From: Salibacterium halotolerans
GTDB taxonomy: Bacteria > Bacillota > Bacilli > Bacillales > Marinococcaceae
Length of the DNA stretch: 64,000 nucleotides
Direction: 5' to 3'
NCBI RefSeq assembly: GCF_900115625.1
Contig: NZ_FOXD01000001.1
Coordinates: 62,001-126,000, forward strand
Numbering within the stretch: position 1 is the stretch's first letter; each line of letters opens with the position of its first letter. The position numbers and the translations under genes were made by a program. This document shows positions 18,720-27,975 of the stretch, one piece after another. The notes beneath the pieces were generated by a model. The model did not search any database. It was not told where the DNA came from and was given only the letters and a program-made list of their open reading frames with translations.

Positions 18720-18789
18720 TTGTCATTCATTGAATCATAAGTTAGTATAAATGTAACCTAACTAAGTTTATCCAATGAACAAACTTAGT
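18720..18789 (+). promoter_or_regulatory. promoter and XylR-like operator of the xylan/xylose operon
   Basis: A sigma-A promoter with TTGTCA (18720-18725), a 17-bp spacer and TAGTAT (18743-18748) is followed by a 29-bp near-palindrome (18761-18789) with arms ACTAAGTTTA and AACAAACTTAGT. The arms match the other XylR-like sites in this window (30605-30633, 23620-23642), sharing TAAGTTTGTT...GATAAAC. The position over the transcription start suits repression by the ROK protein XylR. The rest of the 340-base divergent region (18541-18880) shows no gene. Confidence 0.8.
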
Positions 18790-18842
18790 GGTTTTTATAC
18801 TTTAGAAGGGGGGAAGAGAAGCGAGGGTTTTTTGAAGGTATT

Positions 18843-18856
18843 TGAAAGCGGTAACA
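18843..18856 (+). promoter_or_regulatory. cre box (CcpA) upstream of the xylo-oligosaccharide binding protein
   Basis: TGAAAGCGGTAACA fits the catabolite-responsive element consensus TGWAANCGNTNNCA. It lies downstream of the promoter at 18720-18748 and just before the ribosome site, so CcpA could act as a roadblock during growth on preferred sugars. Confidence 0.75.
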
Positions 18857-18880
18857 AAAAAGAAAGGGAGGTTATGCCGG

Positions 18881-20179
18881 TTGAAAAAGTATGCTGTTGT
18901 TCTTATTTGTTCTTTGGCAGTTCTGGCTGCAGGATGCCAGCCCTCTTCCGAGAATGCGGAGACTCCGGAGGGAGGTTCAGATTCCGGGGGGAGTTCTGAA
19001 AACAAAGAGTTGTCGCTTTGGCATATTGAGACAGGGGAGGCAGAAAAGGTACTGCAGGAAGCCGCTCAACGGTTTGAAGAAGAACATGAAGGTGTCACCG
19101 TCGAGCTGAATCAATATCAGAATGATCCGTATAAGGAACAGATTATCACTTCGATGGGCGGGGACTCTCCACCCGATATTTTTCACTCCTGGGGAGGAGG
19201 ATGGCTGAAAAACTTTGTAGATTCGGATCAGGTCATGAATATCACAGAGGATATAAACCCTGATAATTATTTGCAGACCGGACTGGATACGGTCACTTTT
19301 AATGAAGAAATTTATGGAGTACCGGTCGGCATGGAGCTGACGCCGGTTTGGTACAACACTGCTATCTTTGAAGAATACGACCTTGAAGTTCCGGAGACGT
19401 ATGATGATCTTCTCGGAATTGTAGAAACGTTGAGAGCTAACGATATCATTCCATTTGCGCTGGCCAATCAGCCGCAGTGGCCCGGAGCCTTTTACATGAT
19501 GTATCTGGCAGAAAGAATAGGCGGACCGGATTTATTTAATGAAGCGTATAACCGCACCGGCCGAACGTTTGATGATGAAGCCTATATCGAAGCAGGACAG
19601 AAGATCCAGGAACTGGTCGATATGGGAGCTTTCCCGGATGGAGTAAACGGGATGAATTATGATAACGGCCAATCAAGACAACTGATGTATTCCGGTGATG
19701 CGGCTATGGAAATTATGAACAGCGGAGCTATGCTGAATAATGTAAGGAAAGAAATGCCTGAATTCGAAGAAAAATTAGACTATTTTCTTTTTCCAGAAGT
19801 AGAAGGGGGACAAGGAAGTCAAAATCACGCTATTGGAGGAGTTAGTCCTGCCTTTTCTATTTCTTCAAAGACTGAACACCCTGATTTGGCTCTGGAGCTG
19901 TTGAAAGAATTGAGCAGTCAGGAGACCGCGCAGGGACTGGCTGATCGAAGTGGAAATATTTCAGCGGTTCAGGGTGTGGAATATGAAGATGGTTATATTG
20001 AAAGACTGAACAGCACGCTGAATGAAGCGAACTATCTTCAGACGTTTTATGATCAGACCCTGCCGCCTGAGGTGGCGCAGGTGCATTTAGATACAACCCA
20101 GGGACTTTTTGGGAAATCCATCACCCCGGAAGAAGCAGCACAGGAAGTCGAGCAGGCAGCACAGGAAGTATTGGAATAA
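18881..20179 (+). CDS. ABC sugar-binding lipoprotein, probable xylo-oligosaccharide binder
   Basis: The protein of about 432 residues has a lipoprotein signal ending LAAGC (C19), an acidic low-complexity linker and a family 1 extracellular solute-binding domain. Motifs include GDSPPDIFHSWGGGW near residue 100, YGVPVGMELTPVWYN, and a C-terminal acidic helical tail. The TTG at 18881 is chosen because the AAAGGGAGG ribosome site (18863-18871) lies 9 bases upstream and the signal peptide starts right there; a longer frame from 18842 would contain the cre box. It heads an operon with two permeases, a GH43 xylosidase, xylA and xylB, so xylo-oligosaccharides are the likely cargo. No ATPase gene is present. 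Confidence 0.88.
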   Translation: MKKYAVVLICSLAVLAAGCQPSSENAETPEGGSDSGGSSENKELSLWHIETGEAEKVLQEAAQRFEEEHEGVTVELNQYQNDPYKEQIITSMGGDSPPDIFHSWGGGWLKNFVDSDQVMNITEDINPDNYLQTGLDTVTFNEEIYGVPVGMELTPVWYNTAIFEEYDLEVPETYDDLLGIVETLRANDIIPFALANQPQWPGAFYMMYLAERIGGPDLFNEAYNRTGRTFDDEAYIEAGQKIQELVDMGAFPDGVNGMNYDNGQSRQLMYSGDAAMEIMNSGAMLNNVRKEMPEFEEKLDYFLFPEVEGGQGSQNHAIGGVSPAFSISSKTEHPDLALELLKELSSQETAQGLADRSGNISAVQGVEYEDGYIERLNSTLNEANYLQTFYDQTLPPEVAQVHLDTTQGLFGKSITPEEAAQEVEQAAQEVLE

Positions 20180-20183
20180 CCAT

Positions 20184-20225
20184 AAGGCTGCATCAGGCAA
20201 TGCCGCTGCATCCTGATGCAGCCTT
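20184..20225 (+). promoter_or_regulatory. intercistronic stem-loop after the binding-protein gene
   Basis: A perfect 14-bp inverted repeat (AAGGCTGCATCAGG at 20184-20197 and its complement at 20212-20225) has a 14-base loop and only TT after it. It is the counterpart of the hairpins at 9264 and 36250, and likely sets the ratio of binding protein to permease by mRNA stabilisation or partial termination. Confidence 0.7.
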
Positions 20226-20245
20226 AACATAAGGGGGAGCTTCTT

Positions 20246-21184
20246 TTGTCTGAACATGCACAGTCACAGCAGTCGTCTGCCGGTGCAGCAGCTTTCAGAA
20301 GAAAACAAAAAAGGAAAAAGACCTGGGTCATTATAGGTTTCATGGCTCCGGCTCTTATCGTCTACGGGCTGTATGTGGTTTATGCGATAGGTATGACGTT
20401 TTACTACAGTACATTTGATTGGACAGGTATAGATGCCGATCTGGAGTTTATCGGCCTTCAGAATTATGTAGAGTTATTCAGAGATATGACGTTCTGGCAG
20501 TCTTTGAAAAATAACACTCTTTTAATTGCCGCGTCTTTGTTCACTCAAATTCCTCTCGGACTGATTATGGCACTGCTTCTTTTCAGCCCGGTGAAGGGAA
20601 TGAGATTGTTCCGAACGGTCTATTTTATGCCGTTTCTTATGTCGACGGTGGCGATCGGGATTCTTTTCGTTTATATTTATGATGCCAACTTTGGTTTGGT
20701 CAACCAGGTGCTCGGATCCATAGGGCTGGAATCACTGCAGAGGGGCTGGCTGGGAAATGAGAACACAGCGATATGGGCTGTTATTGTAACGATATGCTGG
20801 CAGTTTGCTCCTTTTTATATGATTCTCTTTCGGGCTGCCATCGTGGGAATCCCTGAGGAGCTGTATGAAGCCGCTGATATTGATGGAGCTACCGGCTGGA
20901 AGCGGTTTTCTAGTATTACACTGCCGCTTTTAAAACCTATTATTGTCACTTCCGCTATATTGTCTATTATCGGGGCGCTTAAATATTTTGACTTAATTTA
21001 CATTATGACAGGCGGGGGGCCAAATAACGCGACCGACCTTATGGCCACCTATATGTATGATCAGACCTTCACTAATTTCAATATGGGATATGGAAGTACA
21101 ATATCTTCCATGATGTTTATTATAGCCTTTATTGTCACAGTGATTATTATAACTCTGGATAATAAACGAAAGGCGGATTACTGA
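20246..21184 (+). CDS. ABC sugar permease, MalF-like
   Basis: The 312-residue protein has six predicted membrane helices and the binding-protein-dependent permease EAA motif (EELYEAADIDGATGWKRF near residue 210), typical of the first permease of CUT1 sugar importers. The TTG start follows an AAGGGGGAGC ribosome site. The gene lies directly upstream of the second permease, with one base between them. Both would need an ATPase supplied from elsewhere, as MsmX does in B. subtilis. Confidence 0.9.
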   Translation: MSEHAQSQQSSAGAAAFRRKQKRKKTWVIIGFMAPALIVYGLYVVYAIGMTFYYSTFDWTGIDADLEFIGLQNYVELFRDMTFWQSLKNNTLLIAASLFTQIPLGLIMALLLFSPVKGMRLFRTVYFMPFLMSTVAIGILFVYIYDANFGLVNQVLGSIGLESLQRGWLGNENTAIWAVIVTICWQFAPFYMILFRAAIVGIPEELYEAADIDGATGWKRFSSITLPLLKPIIVTSAILSIIGALKYFDLIYIMTGGGPNNATDLMATYMYDQTFTNFNMGYGSTISSMMFIIAFIVTVIIITLDNKRKADY

Positions 21185-21185
21185 T

Positions 21186-22007
21186 ATGATGAAAAAGGCG
21201 AAACATATTCCGCTCTACGTTATCGCGATTTTGATTCTGTTGTTTACGGGACTTCCGTTTTTCATCATGCTGAATACGTCGTTTAAGGATCAGGGGGAAT
21301 TCAGTTCGGCTCCCTGGGCGCTGCCGCAGAATTTTTCTCTGGATAATTACACGGCGCTGTTTGAAACAAACTTCTTTCAATATTTCGGGAACAGCTTGTT
21401 TGTTTCTGTTATTTCAGTGGTGCTCGTGATTATTTTTTCAGCCATGGCAAGTTATCCGCTGTCCAGAATGAAGTTTAAGTTAAATCGCCCGCTGCTTCTG
21501 TTGTTCATGGTCGGTATGATGATTCCTATTCATACCACTTTGATTCCAATCTTTCTTTTAACTCAGAATCTTGGTCTGTACGACACGTTATGGGGATTGA
21601 TTGGTCCATACATTGCGTTTGCTCTCCCAATTTCCGTTGTCATTTATACGCAGTTCATGTCTGATCTGCCTAAGGAATTGGAAGAGTCGGCCAAAATTGA
21701 TGGGTGCGGACATTTTCAATTGTTTTGGAGAATATTATTTCCTCTGCTCGTGCCGGCAACATCAACCGTAGCTATTTATAACTTTATTCATATCTGGAAT
21801 GAGTTTATCTTTGCGCTTGTACTGACAAACTCAGATGAAGCAGCTACGCTGCCGATAGGACTGAGAGAATTTTATGGGGAATTCTCCGTTAATATTCCCG
21901 GACTGATGGCGGCACTGTCTATGGCAAGTATTCCATTGCTGCTTGTTTATTTTGTGGCCCAGGAAAAGATTATAAAAGGTCTCGCGGCCGGATCAGTAAA
22001 AGGATAA
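21186..22007 (+). CDS. ABC sugar permease, MalG-like
   Basis: The 273-residue protein has six membrane helices and the EAA loop (PKELEESAKIDGCGHFQLF near residue 165). It ends in the LAAGSVKG-type tail characteristic of the second CUT1 permease. It pairs with the preceding permease to form the translocation channel of the xylo-oligosaccharide importer. Confidence 0.9.
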   Translation: MMKKAKHIPLYVIAILILLFTGLPFFIMLNTSFKDQGEFSSAPWALPQNFSLDNYTALFETNFFQYFGNSLFVSVISVVLVIIFSAMASYPLSRMKFKLNRPLLLLFMVGMMIPIHTTLIPIFLLTQNLGLYDTLWGLIGPYIAFALPISVVIYTQFMSDLPKELEESAKIDGCGHFQLFWRILFPLLVPATSTVAIYNFIHIWNEFIFALVLTNSDEAATLPIGLREFYGEFSVNIPGLMAALSMASIPLLLVYFVAQEKIIKGLAAGSVKG

Positions 22008-22025
22008 TAAGAAAGGCGGATGCAT

Positions 22026-23588
22026 ATGAGAGCGATTGAGAATCCAATTTTAACAGGTTTCCACCCGGATCCTTCCATTATGAGAGTGGGAGATGACTAT
22101 TACATGGCGACCTCCACCTTTGAGTGGTTTCCGGGGGTGGAATTGTACCACTCCAGAGATCTGCGGCATTGGGAGATGCTTCCTTCTCCATTGAACAGGT
22201 CGTCCCAGTTGGACATGATTGGAAACTGTGACTCAGGAGGAGTGTGGGCGCCATGTCTAAGCTATTCCGATGGATTGTTTTATTTGATTTACACCGATAT
22301 GAAAAGCAGGCACGGAGCCTATAAAGATTCCCACAATTACCTGGTTACAACAGCTGATATCGAAGGCCCGTGGTCCGACCCGGTATATTTGAACAGCAGC
22401 GGGTTCGATCCTTCTTTGTATCATGAAGAGGATGGCACAAAATGGCTGCTTAATATGTTATGGGATTACCGCGCGGGCAATCACTCCTTTGCAGGTATTG
22501 TCATACAGGAGTATTCACAGGTAGAACAGAAGCTGATTGGTCCTGTTAAAACAATTTTCAGAGGTACCTCGATAGGTGTAACGGAGGCTCCCCACCTTTA
22601 TAAACAAAACGGGTATTATTACCTTGTCACAGCTGAGGGCGGCACTGAATATGAGCATGCTGTCACGATAGCACGTTCCCGTTCTTTGTTCGGCCCTTAC
22701 GAAGTGGATCCAGCCAATCCTGTTTTGACATCGAAAGATACCGATGCGTACCTTCAAAAAGCAGGACACGGCAGTCTGGTGCAGACACAGGATGGAACCT
22801 GGTATCTCGCTCATCTTTGTGGTCGTCCTGTAAAAAAGGAGCGCTGCATTCTGGGAAGAGAGACGGCGCTGCAGAAGTGTTACTGGACAGAAGATGACTG
22901 GATCAGGGTGGAGGGAGGAAGCCGGCCGCAGACATCCATTGAAGTACCGGACTTTCCAGTGTTCTATCCGCGGACAGAAGGAAATAAAGATGATTTTACA
23001 GGAGAATACCTTAAGAAGTATTGGAAGTCTTTAAGACGACCGTTTACAGAAGAATGGATATCATGGACCGAACGCGCGGGATATTTGCGGTTGAAAGGCG
23101 GGGAATCTTTAAACTCTCTGCATCGACAGAGTCTTATGGCCAGAAGGTTAAATTGTCTGGAAACAGAAGTGGAAACATGTCTTGATTTTCATCCGGTTAC
23201 CTTTCAGCAGATGGCCGGACTCATCTTTTACTACGATACAACGGATCATGTTTATCTTTTTGTCGGTCACGATGAAGAAAAGGGGCGTTGCGTGGGAGTG
23301 CTGCGGACCATTTATGGTGTATATGAAGAACCCACGATGCGAATTTCTATTCCGGACGAAGGAGAGGTGTGTTTGAAAGGCGTACTGGAACAGGAATGGC
23401 TGCAGCTTTATTATTCTGTGGACAGGGGGGCCTGGCAGACAGCCGGTGATTCTATGGATATTTCTCATTTATCCGATGACACAGCGGACGACGTTCGATT
23501 TACAGGAACATTTACAGGCATATGCAGCCAGGATTTAAGCGGTGCCAAACTGGCAGCTGATTTTCGATACTTCGATTATCGTACGTAA
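22026..23588 (+). CDS. xynB: GH43 beta-xylosidase (XynB type)
   Basis: The 520-residue protein has the two-domain layout of GH43 subfamily 11 xylosidases such as B. subtilis XynB: a five-bladed propeller followed by a beta-sandwich from about residue 320. The catalytic triad is visible as D15 (GFHPDPS, base), D128 (NSSGFDPS, pKa modulator) and E187 (VTEAPHLY, acid). There is no signal peptide, so it cleaves imported xylo-oligosaccharides to xylose in the cytoplasm. An ATG six bases earlier (22020) abuts the GAAAGGCGG ribosome site, so 22026 is preferred. An alpha-arabinofuranosidase side activity is common in this family. Confidence 0.92.
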   Translation: MRAIENPILTGFHPDPSIMRVGDDYYMATSTFEWFPGVELYHSRDLRHWEMLPSPLNRSSQLDMIGNCDSGGVWAPCLSYSDGLFYLIYTDMKSRHGAYKDSHNYLVTTADIEGPWSDPVYLNSSGFDPSLYHEEDGTKWLLNMLWDYRAGNHSFAGIVIQEYSQVEQKLIGPVKTIFRGTSIGVTEAPHLYKQNGYYYLVTAEGGTEYEHAVTIARSRSLFGPYEVDPANPVLTSKDTDAYLQKAGHGSLVQTQDGTWYLAHLCGRPVKKERCILGRETALQKCYWTEDDWIRVEGGSRPQTSIEVPDFPVFYPRTEGNKDDFTGEYLKKYWKSLRRPFTEEWISWTERAGYLRLKGGESLNSLHRQSLMARRLNCLETEVETCLDFHPVTFQQMAGLIFYYDTTDHVYLFVGHDEEKGRCVGVLRTIYGVYEEPTMRISIPDEGEVCLKGVLEQEWLQLYYSVDRGAWQTAGDSMDISHLSDDTADDVRFTGTFTGICSQDLSGAKLAADFRYFDYRT

Positions 23589-23619
23589 GATAGTAAAGTT
23601 AGATATTAAATCAATAAAT

Positions 23620-23642
23620 CTTTGTTTATTTGTTAGACAAAG
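23620..23642 (+). promoter_or_regulatory. XylR-like operator upstream of xylA
   Basis: CTTTGTTTAT followed by TGTTAGACAAAG forms an imperfect palindrome. It closely resembles the site at the xylF promoter (CTTTGTTTATCGTTAAAACA on the minus strand). A cre-like TGTAAACGGTTTTT lies at 23668-23681, a weaker match at its 3' end. Together they suggest a second, internal control point in the operon just before xylA. Confidence 0.65.
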
Positions 23643-23704
23643 TAAGATTCAGACATTTAAAATATATTGTAAACGGTTTTTAATAGTGAAGGAGGATTTG
23701 TTTT

Positions 23705-25027
23705 ATGGAATATTTCAAAGACATCAGCCGGATTGCGTATGAAGGACCACAGTCCACGAACCCGTTCGCGTTTAAATACTACAATCCAGAGGAAAAAGTA
23801 CAGGGAAAGACGATGGAGGAGCATCTCCGGTTTTCGGTAGCGTATTGGCATACGTTTGTAGAGAGCGGGTCGGATCCGTTCGGCGCCGGCACGATGGAGC
23901 GGCCATGGGACGGATACACCGGGATGGACCTGGCCAAAGCGCGGGTAGAGGCGGCATTCGAATTTTTCGAGAAACTCGGCGTGCCGTATTTCTGTTTCCA
24001 TGATGTAGATATCGCGCCGGAAGGAAATACATTAAGAGAAACAAACAGGAATCTCGATACGATTGTCGGTATGATCAAAGAGTACATGAAAGACAGTAAC
24101 ACCAGGCTGCTTTGGAACACCGCGAACAATTTCACCCATCCCCGCTTTATCCACGGCGCAGCGACGTCCAATAATGCGGATGTGTTCGCGTATGCTGCTG
24201 CCAAAGTGAAGAAGGGACTTGAAATCGGCAAAGAACTCGGCGGAGAAAATTACGTGTTCTGGGGCGGACGGGAAGGTTACGAAACGCTCTTGAACACAGA
24301 TATGAAGCAGGAGCTGGATAATCTGGCGCGGTTCTTTCATATGGTGGTGGATTACGCGGAGGAAATAGGATACGAAGGTCAGTTTCTGATCGAACCGAAA
24401 CCGAAAGAACCGATGAAGCACCTGTATGACTTTGATGTAGCGACGGGTTATGCGTTTCTGCAGAACTACGGGCTGACTGATCATTTCAAATTCAACATTG
24501 AAGCCAATCACGCTACACTGGCCGGTCATACGTTTGAGCATGAGCTGCATTACGCCCGGATTCATAACATTCTAGGATCTGTGGATGCCAACCAGGGAGA
24601 TCTGCTTCTGGGATGGGACACTGACGAGTTTCCATCGGACCTTTATTCTTCGGTCCTGGCCATGTATGAAATTCTGAAAAACGGCGGGCTCGGTAAAGGA
24701 GGTCTGAACTTTGACGCGAAAGTACGCAGAGGTTCCTTTAAACCTGAAGATCTCTTCCACGCCCACATTTCCGGTATGGATACGTATGCTGCCGGGTTGA
24801 AAGTCGCCTCCCGCCTGCTGGATGACGGTGTGCTCGAAGATATTATCTCCAAGCGGTACAGCAGTTACGGCGAAGGAATCGGAGCGGATATTGTAAATGA
24901 CCGCACCGATATTCACAAATTGGAGGAACATATCCTGGATGCAGGTTCGATTGAGCATCAGTCCGGACGTCTGGAAAAAATCAGATCGATCCTCAATCAA
25001 TATCTGCTCACGGAATTTTCCCGGTAA
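23705..25027 (+). CDS. xylA: xylose isomerase
   Basis: The 440-residue protein is full length for class II xylose isomerase, which converts D-xylose to D-xylulose with divalent metals. The catalytic histidine is H99 in [13 protein letters not shown]. Other metal-site motifs are [22 protein letters not shown] and GSVDANQGD, and the C-terminal [12 protein letters not shown] is typical. An AAGGAGGA ribosome site precedes the ATG. It is followed after 13 bases by xylB. Confidence 0.97.
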   Translation: MEYFKDISRIAYEGPQSTNPFAFKYYNPEEKVQGKTMEEHLRFSVAYWHTFVESGSDPFGAGTMERPWDGYTGMDLAKARVEAAFEFFEKLGVPYFCFHDVDIAPEGNTLRETNRNLDTIVGMIKEYMKDSNTRLLWNTANNFTHPRFIHGAATSNNADVFAYAAAKVKKGLEIGKELGGENYVFWGGREGYETLLNTDMKQELDNLARFFHMVVDYAEEIGYEGQFLIEPKPKEPMKHLYDFDVATGYAFLQNYGLTDHFKFNIEANHATLAGHTFEHELHYARIHNILGSVDANQGDLLLGWDTDEFPSDLYSSVLAMYEILKNGGLGKGGLNFDAKVRRGSFKPEDLFHAHISGMDTYAAGLKVASRLLDDGVLEDIISKRYSSYGEGIGADIVNDRTDIHKLEEHILDAGSIEHQSGRLEKIRSILNQYLLTEFSR

Positions 25028-25040
25028 AGGAGCATAAGCT

Positions 25041-26540
25041 ATGGACTATTTCATTGGAGTAGATCTTGGAACAAGTGCCGTCAAAGCAATGCTGGTAAGT
25101 GAACAGGGAGAGGTGTCAGACGAGGTATCCAAACCCCTTTCCCTCATGCAGCCACAGAACGGTTTCAGCGAACAGAATCCGGAAGAATGGGCCGAGCAGA
25201 CAACACGCGCGCTGAAGGAACTGGTGGAGCGGTTTCCGTATGATGCAGAACATATTAAAGGTCTCAGCTTTTCCGGTCAGATGCACAGCCTTGTTTTACT
25301 CGATAAACAAAACAACGTGCTCCGCAACGCCATTCTCTGGAATGATACGAGAACGACAGCACAGTGCCGGGAGATAGAAGACGTTCTGGGGAAAGAACGT
25401 CTTCTGGACATTACAAAAAACCCTGCGGTGGAAGGCGTCACCCTTTCCAAAATGTTGTGGGTGAAAGAGCACGAACCTGATACATGGGAGCAGGCCGCAA
25501 CGTTTTTGCTTCCGAAAGATTATGTACGTTACAAACTAACCGGGCGTATTCATATGGACTATTCCGATGCTGCGGGAACTTTGCTGCTTGATATTGTAGA
25601 GCGCACCTGGAGCCGGGACATGTGCGAAGCTTTTGCAATCGATCCCTCGTTCTGCCCGCCGCTGCTTGAGTCCACTGCCCCTGTCGGCCCGGTGACAGAG
25701 GAAATATCACAGCGTACCGGACTGTCCCGGGAAACAGAGGTCATCGCAGGCGGCGCCGATAACGCATGCGGTGCGGTCGGCTCAGGCATTTTACAGGAAG
25801 GCAGAACGTTATGCAGCGTCGGCACGTCAGGAGTGGTGCTGTCGTACGAAGAAGACGGATCAAAAGATTTCGGAGGCAGCGTGCATTACTTTAATCACGC
25901 GGCCCCGGATGCGTATTATGCCATGGGGGTCACATTATCCGCCGGCAACAGTCTCCGCTGGTTTCAGGACGTTTTTGCCCCCGGAGAATCTATCGGCGAT
26001 TTGGTAGAAGGAGTGGAGGACATCCCGTCAGGCGCCGGCGGTCTGCTTTTTACGCCTTATCTGGACGGGGAGCGCACGCCCCATGCCGATGCTGATATAC
26101 GTGCCAGTTTTATCGGCATGGACAGTTCGCATGGCAGAAAGGATCTCGTCCGGTCTGTGATGGAAGGCATTACGTTCTCGTTGAAAGAATCGGTGGACAT
26201 CATCCGGAATCACGGCCGGGAGATCTCATCCATTGTCTCCATCGGTGGAGGCGCGAAAAATGAAGCGTGGCTGCAGATGCAGGCGGATATATTTGAAGCC
26301 GATGTGATCAAACTGAAAAGCGAGCAGGGGCCGGGTGTAGGTGCAGCCATGCTTGCGGCTTACGGAAGCGGAGCGTTTTCAAGTCTGCAGGAATGCTCCG
26401 AGGTTTTCCTTCAGGTGGACCGAGTGTTTTATCCGGACGAGGAAAGGCGCGAAACGTACAGAGCACTATACGGCTTATACAAGGAAGTGTACGAACAGAC
26501 GAAGGCACTGAACAGCAGGCTGCAAGAATTTCGAACGTAA
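25041..26540 (+). CDS. xylB: xylulokinase
   Basis: The 499-residue FGGY-family kinase phosphorylates D-xylulose for entry into the pentose phosphate pathway. It begins with the phosphate-binding GVDLGTSAVKAM, has SGQMHSLVLLD and ILWNDTRT near residue 100 and the catalytic aspartate in AGGADNACGAVG, and carries the ATPase glycine loop IGGGAKNEAWLQ near residue 395. It is the last gene of the operon and is followed by a strong terminator. Confidence 0.96.
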   Translation: MDYFIGVDLGTSAVKAMLVSEQGEVSDEVSKPLSLMQPQNGFSEQNPEEWAEQTTRALKELVERFPYDAEHIKGLSFSGQMHSLVLLDKQNNVLRNAILWNDTRTTAQCREIEDVLGKERLLDITKNPAVEGVTLSKMLWVKEHEPDTWEQAATFLLPKDYVRYKLTGRIHMDYSDAAGTLLLDIVERTWSRDMCEAFAIDPSFCPPLLESTAPVGPVTEEISQRTGLSRETEVIAGGADNACGAVGSGILQEGRTLCSVGTSGVVLSYEEDGSKDFGGSVHYFNHAAPDAYYAMGVTLSAGNSLRWFQDVFAPGESIGDLVEGVEDIPSGAGGLLFTPYLDGERTPHADADIRASFIGMDSSHGRKDLVRSVMEGITFSLKESVDIIRNHGREISSIVSIGGGAKNEAWLQMQADIFEADVIKLKSEQGPGVGAAMLAAYGSGAFSSLQECSEVFLQVDRVFYPDEERRETYRALYGLYKEVYEQTKALNSRLQEFRT

Positions 26541-26554
26541 AGATGACAGGGAAA

Positions 26555-26585
26555 GACCCGGGAGCGCTGGACTCCCGGGTCTTTT
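26555..26585 (+). terminator. rho-independent terminator after xylB
   Basis: GACCCGGGAG (26555-26564) pairs perfectly with CTCCCGGGTC (26572-26581), followed by TTTT. Confidence 0.92.
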
Positions 26586-26635
26586 CTGTATCAGCAGGGG
26601 GTGACCGGCTGTCTATCAGTCTAACATTGTTTACA

Positions 26636-26817
26636 TAGTATCCGGTAGAACGGTCCTAATGGACACAAGCACACACGAAGCAGTTGGATAGTGGCTCATA
26701 GAGATGTTCTATGAACCACTATTTCTACCTTCTCATTCGTTAGTGTCCGATAGACTTTCTCTACCGGTCACTAATCCTGATTTTTGATCAGATAGCGGGG
26801 GATGAACGGTAACACTA
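26636..26817. repeat. 52-bp-period TAGTGTCC/GGACACTA array B (degenerate)
   Basis: TAG-type cores start at 26636 (TAGTATCC), 26689 (TAGTGGCT), 26741 (TAGTGTCC) and 26793 (TAGCGGGG), spaced 53, 52 and 52 bp. Complementary cores start at 26661 (GGACACAA), 26714 (AACCACTA) and 26766 (GGTCACTA), spaced 53 and 52 bp. One unit (26688-26722) forms a 15-bp stem with a single G-T pair around a 5-base loop. The array fills the gap between the xylB terminator and the convergent xylH stop. It is the most diverged of the four arrays. I see no gene in the gap. Confidence 0.78.
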
Positions 26818-26847
26818 TCTTCACTCAACCTGAGCTGATCTTTCAAG

Positions 26848-27975
26848 CTATTTTTTTGAAGATATGTCCAGCCAGACGGCCAGAATCAGTATCATACCTT
26901 TCACAATATTCTGCCAGAATGTTTCAACGTTCAGCATGCTCATTCCGTTATCAATGCTTGTCATAATCAAGGCACCCAGAATAGAGCCGATGATGGTTCC
27001 CGTTCCTCCCATAAGACTGGTACCGCCGATAACAACCGCTGCAATCGCATCCAGTTCATACATTTCGCCGGCACTGATCGTCGCTGCATTCAACCTGCTT
27101 GTTAAAATAATTCCAGCTACGGCAGACAATGCCCCCATCAGAACGAAAACCATTAAGGTGTTTCGTTTAATATTGATACCCGACAACAACGCAGCTTCAT
27201 GATTGCCTCCGATGGAATATAGATGCCGTCCGTATGCTGTATTATTAAGAATAAAGATGAACAACAAGGCCAAAAGGGTGAGAATCAGCATAGGCATAGG
27301 AATACCTTGATAACGGCTTATATAATAAACAAGTATTAAGCATAAACCAGAATAAACAGCCAATTTTCCATAGTCAACAAAAACACTTTCCGTTACCAGT
27401 TCCAGCTTATGACTCTTCTGACGGCTCCGAATTTTTAAAGTGAAGAGACTTAGAATAAACAAGGCTGTCAGGATGTAACCGATGGAATAGGGGAGGTAGC
27501 TCTGTCCTATGGCCATAAAACCGGGATCAAGAGAAGCAATGGTTTGTCCCCCGCTTATTCCAAGCAGGATTCCCCGGAAAATCATCATTCCTGCCAACGT
27601 GACAATGAATGCGGGTATTCCTCTGTAAGCAATCCACCAGCCCTGCCAAAGACCAAGCAGGACACCGGCGGCAATGGTGGCAATAATAACCCATACTGTA
27701 TTCCAGCCAAGCCATACTTGAAGAATAGCCGCTATTCCTCCTGTCAGGCCAAGCAGAGAACCGACAGAAAGATCGATATTTCCTGAAATAATCACCGATG
27801 TCATTCCGACTGCGAGTACTCCTATTACCGTCATTTGTCTCATCAGGTTCGTAATGTTTCTTGACGTCAGAAAGTCTCCGTTTGTCAGTATGGTGAAGAT
27901 TGTCACAATGAGAAGAAAAGCGATAATGAGTGCATATGCTCTTATATTCATTTTGAACGATAACTTATTCAGCAT
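26848..27975 (-). CDS. xylH: xylose ABC transporter permease
   Basis: The 375-residue, strongly hydrophobic protein belongs to the BPD_transp_2 (ribose/xylose, CUT2) permease family. Characteristic segments are VLAVGMTSVIISGNIDLSVG near residue 60, the GIPAFIVTLAGMMIFRG helix and GGTSLMGGTGTIIGSILGA near residue 320. Its length and the insertion around residues 180-210 fit XylH. It overlaps the end of xylG by 11 bases. The stop is not followed by a clear terminator, only by repeat array B. Confidence 0.92.
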   Translation of the reverse strand: MLNKLSFKMNIRAYALIIAFLLIVTIFTILTNGDFLTSRNITNLMRQMTVIGVLAVGMTSVIISGNIDLSVGSLLGLTGGIAAILQVWLGWNTVWVIIATIAAGVLLGLWQGWWIAYRGIPAFIVTLAGMMIFRGILLGISGGQTIASLDPGFMAIGQSYLPYSIGYILTALFILSLFTLKIRSRQKSHKLELVTESVFVDYGKLAVYSGLCLILVYYISRYQGIPMPMLILTLLALLFIFILNNTAYGRHLYSIGGNHEAALLSGINIKRNTLMVFVLMGALSAVAGIILTSRLNAATISAGEMYELDAIAAVVIGGTSLMGGTGTIIGSILGALIMTSIDNGMSMLNVETFWQNIVKGMILILAVWLDISSKK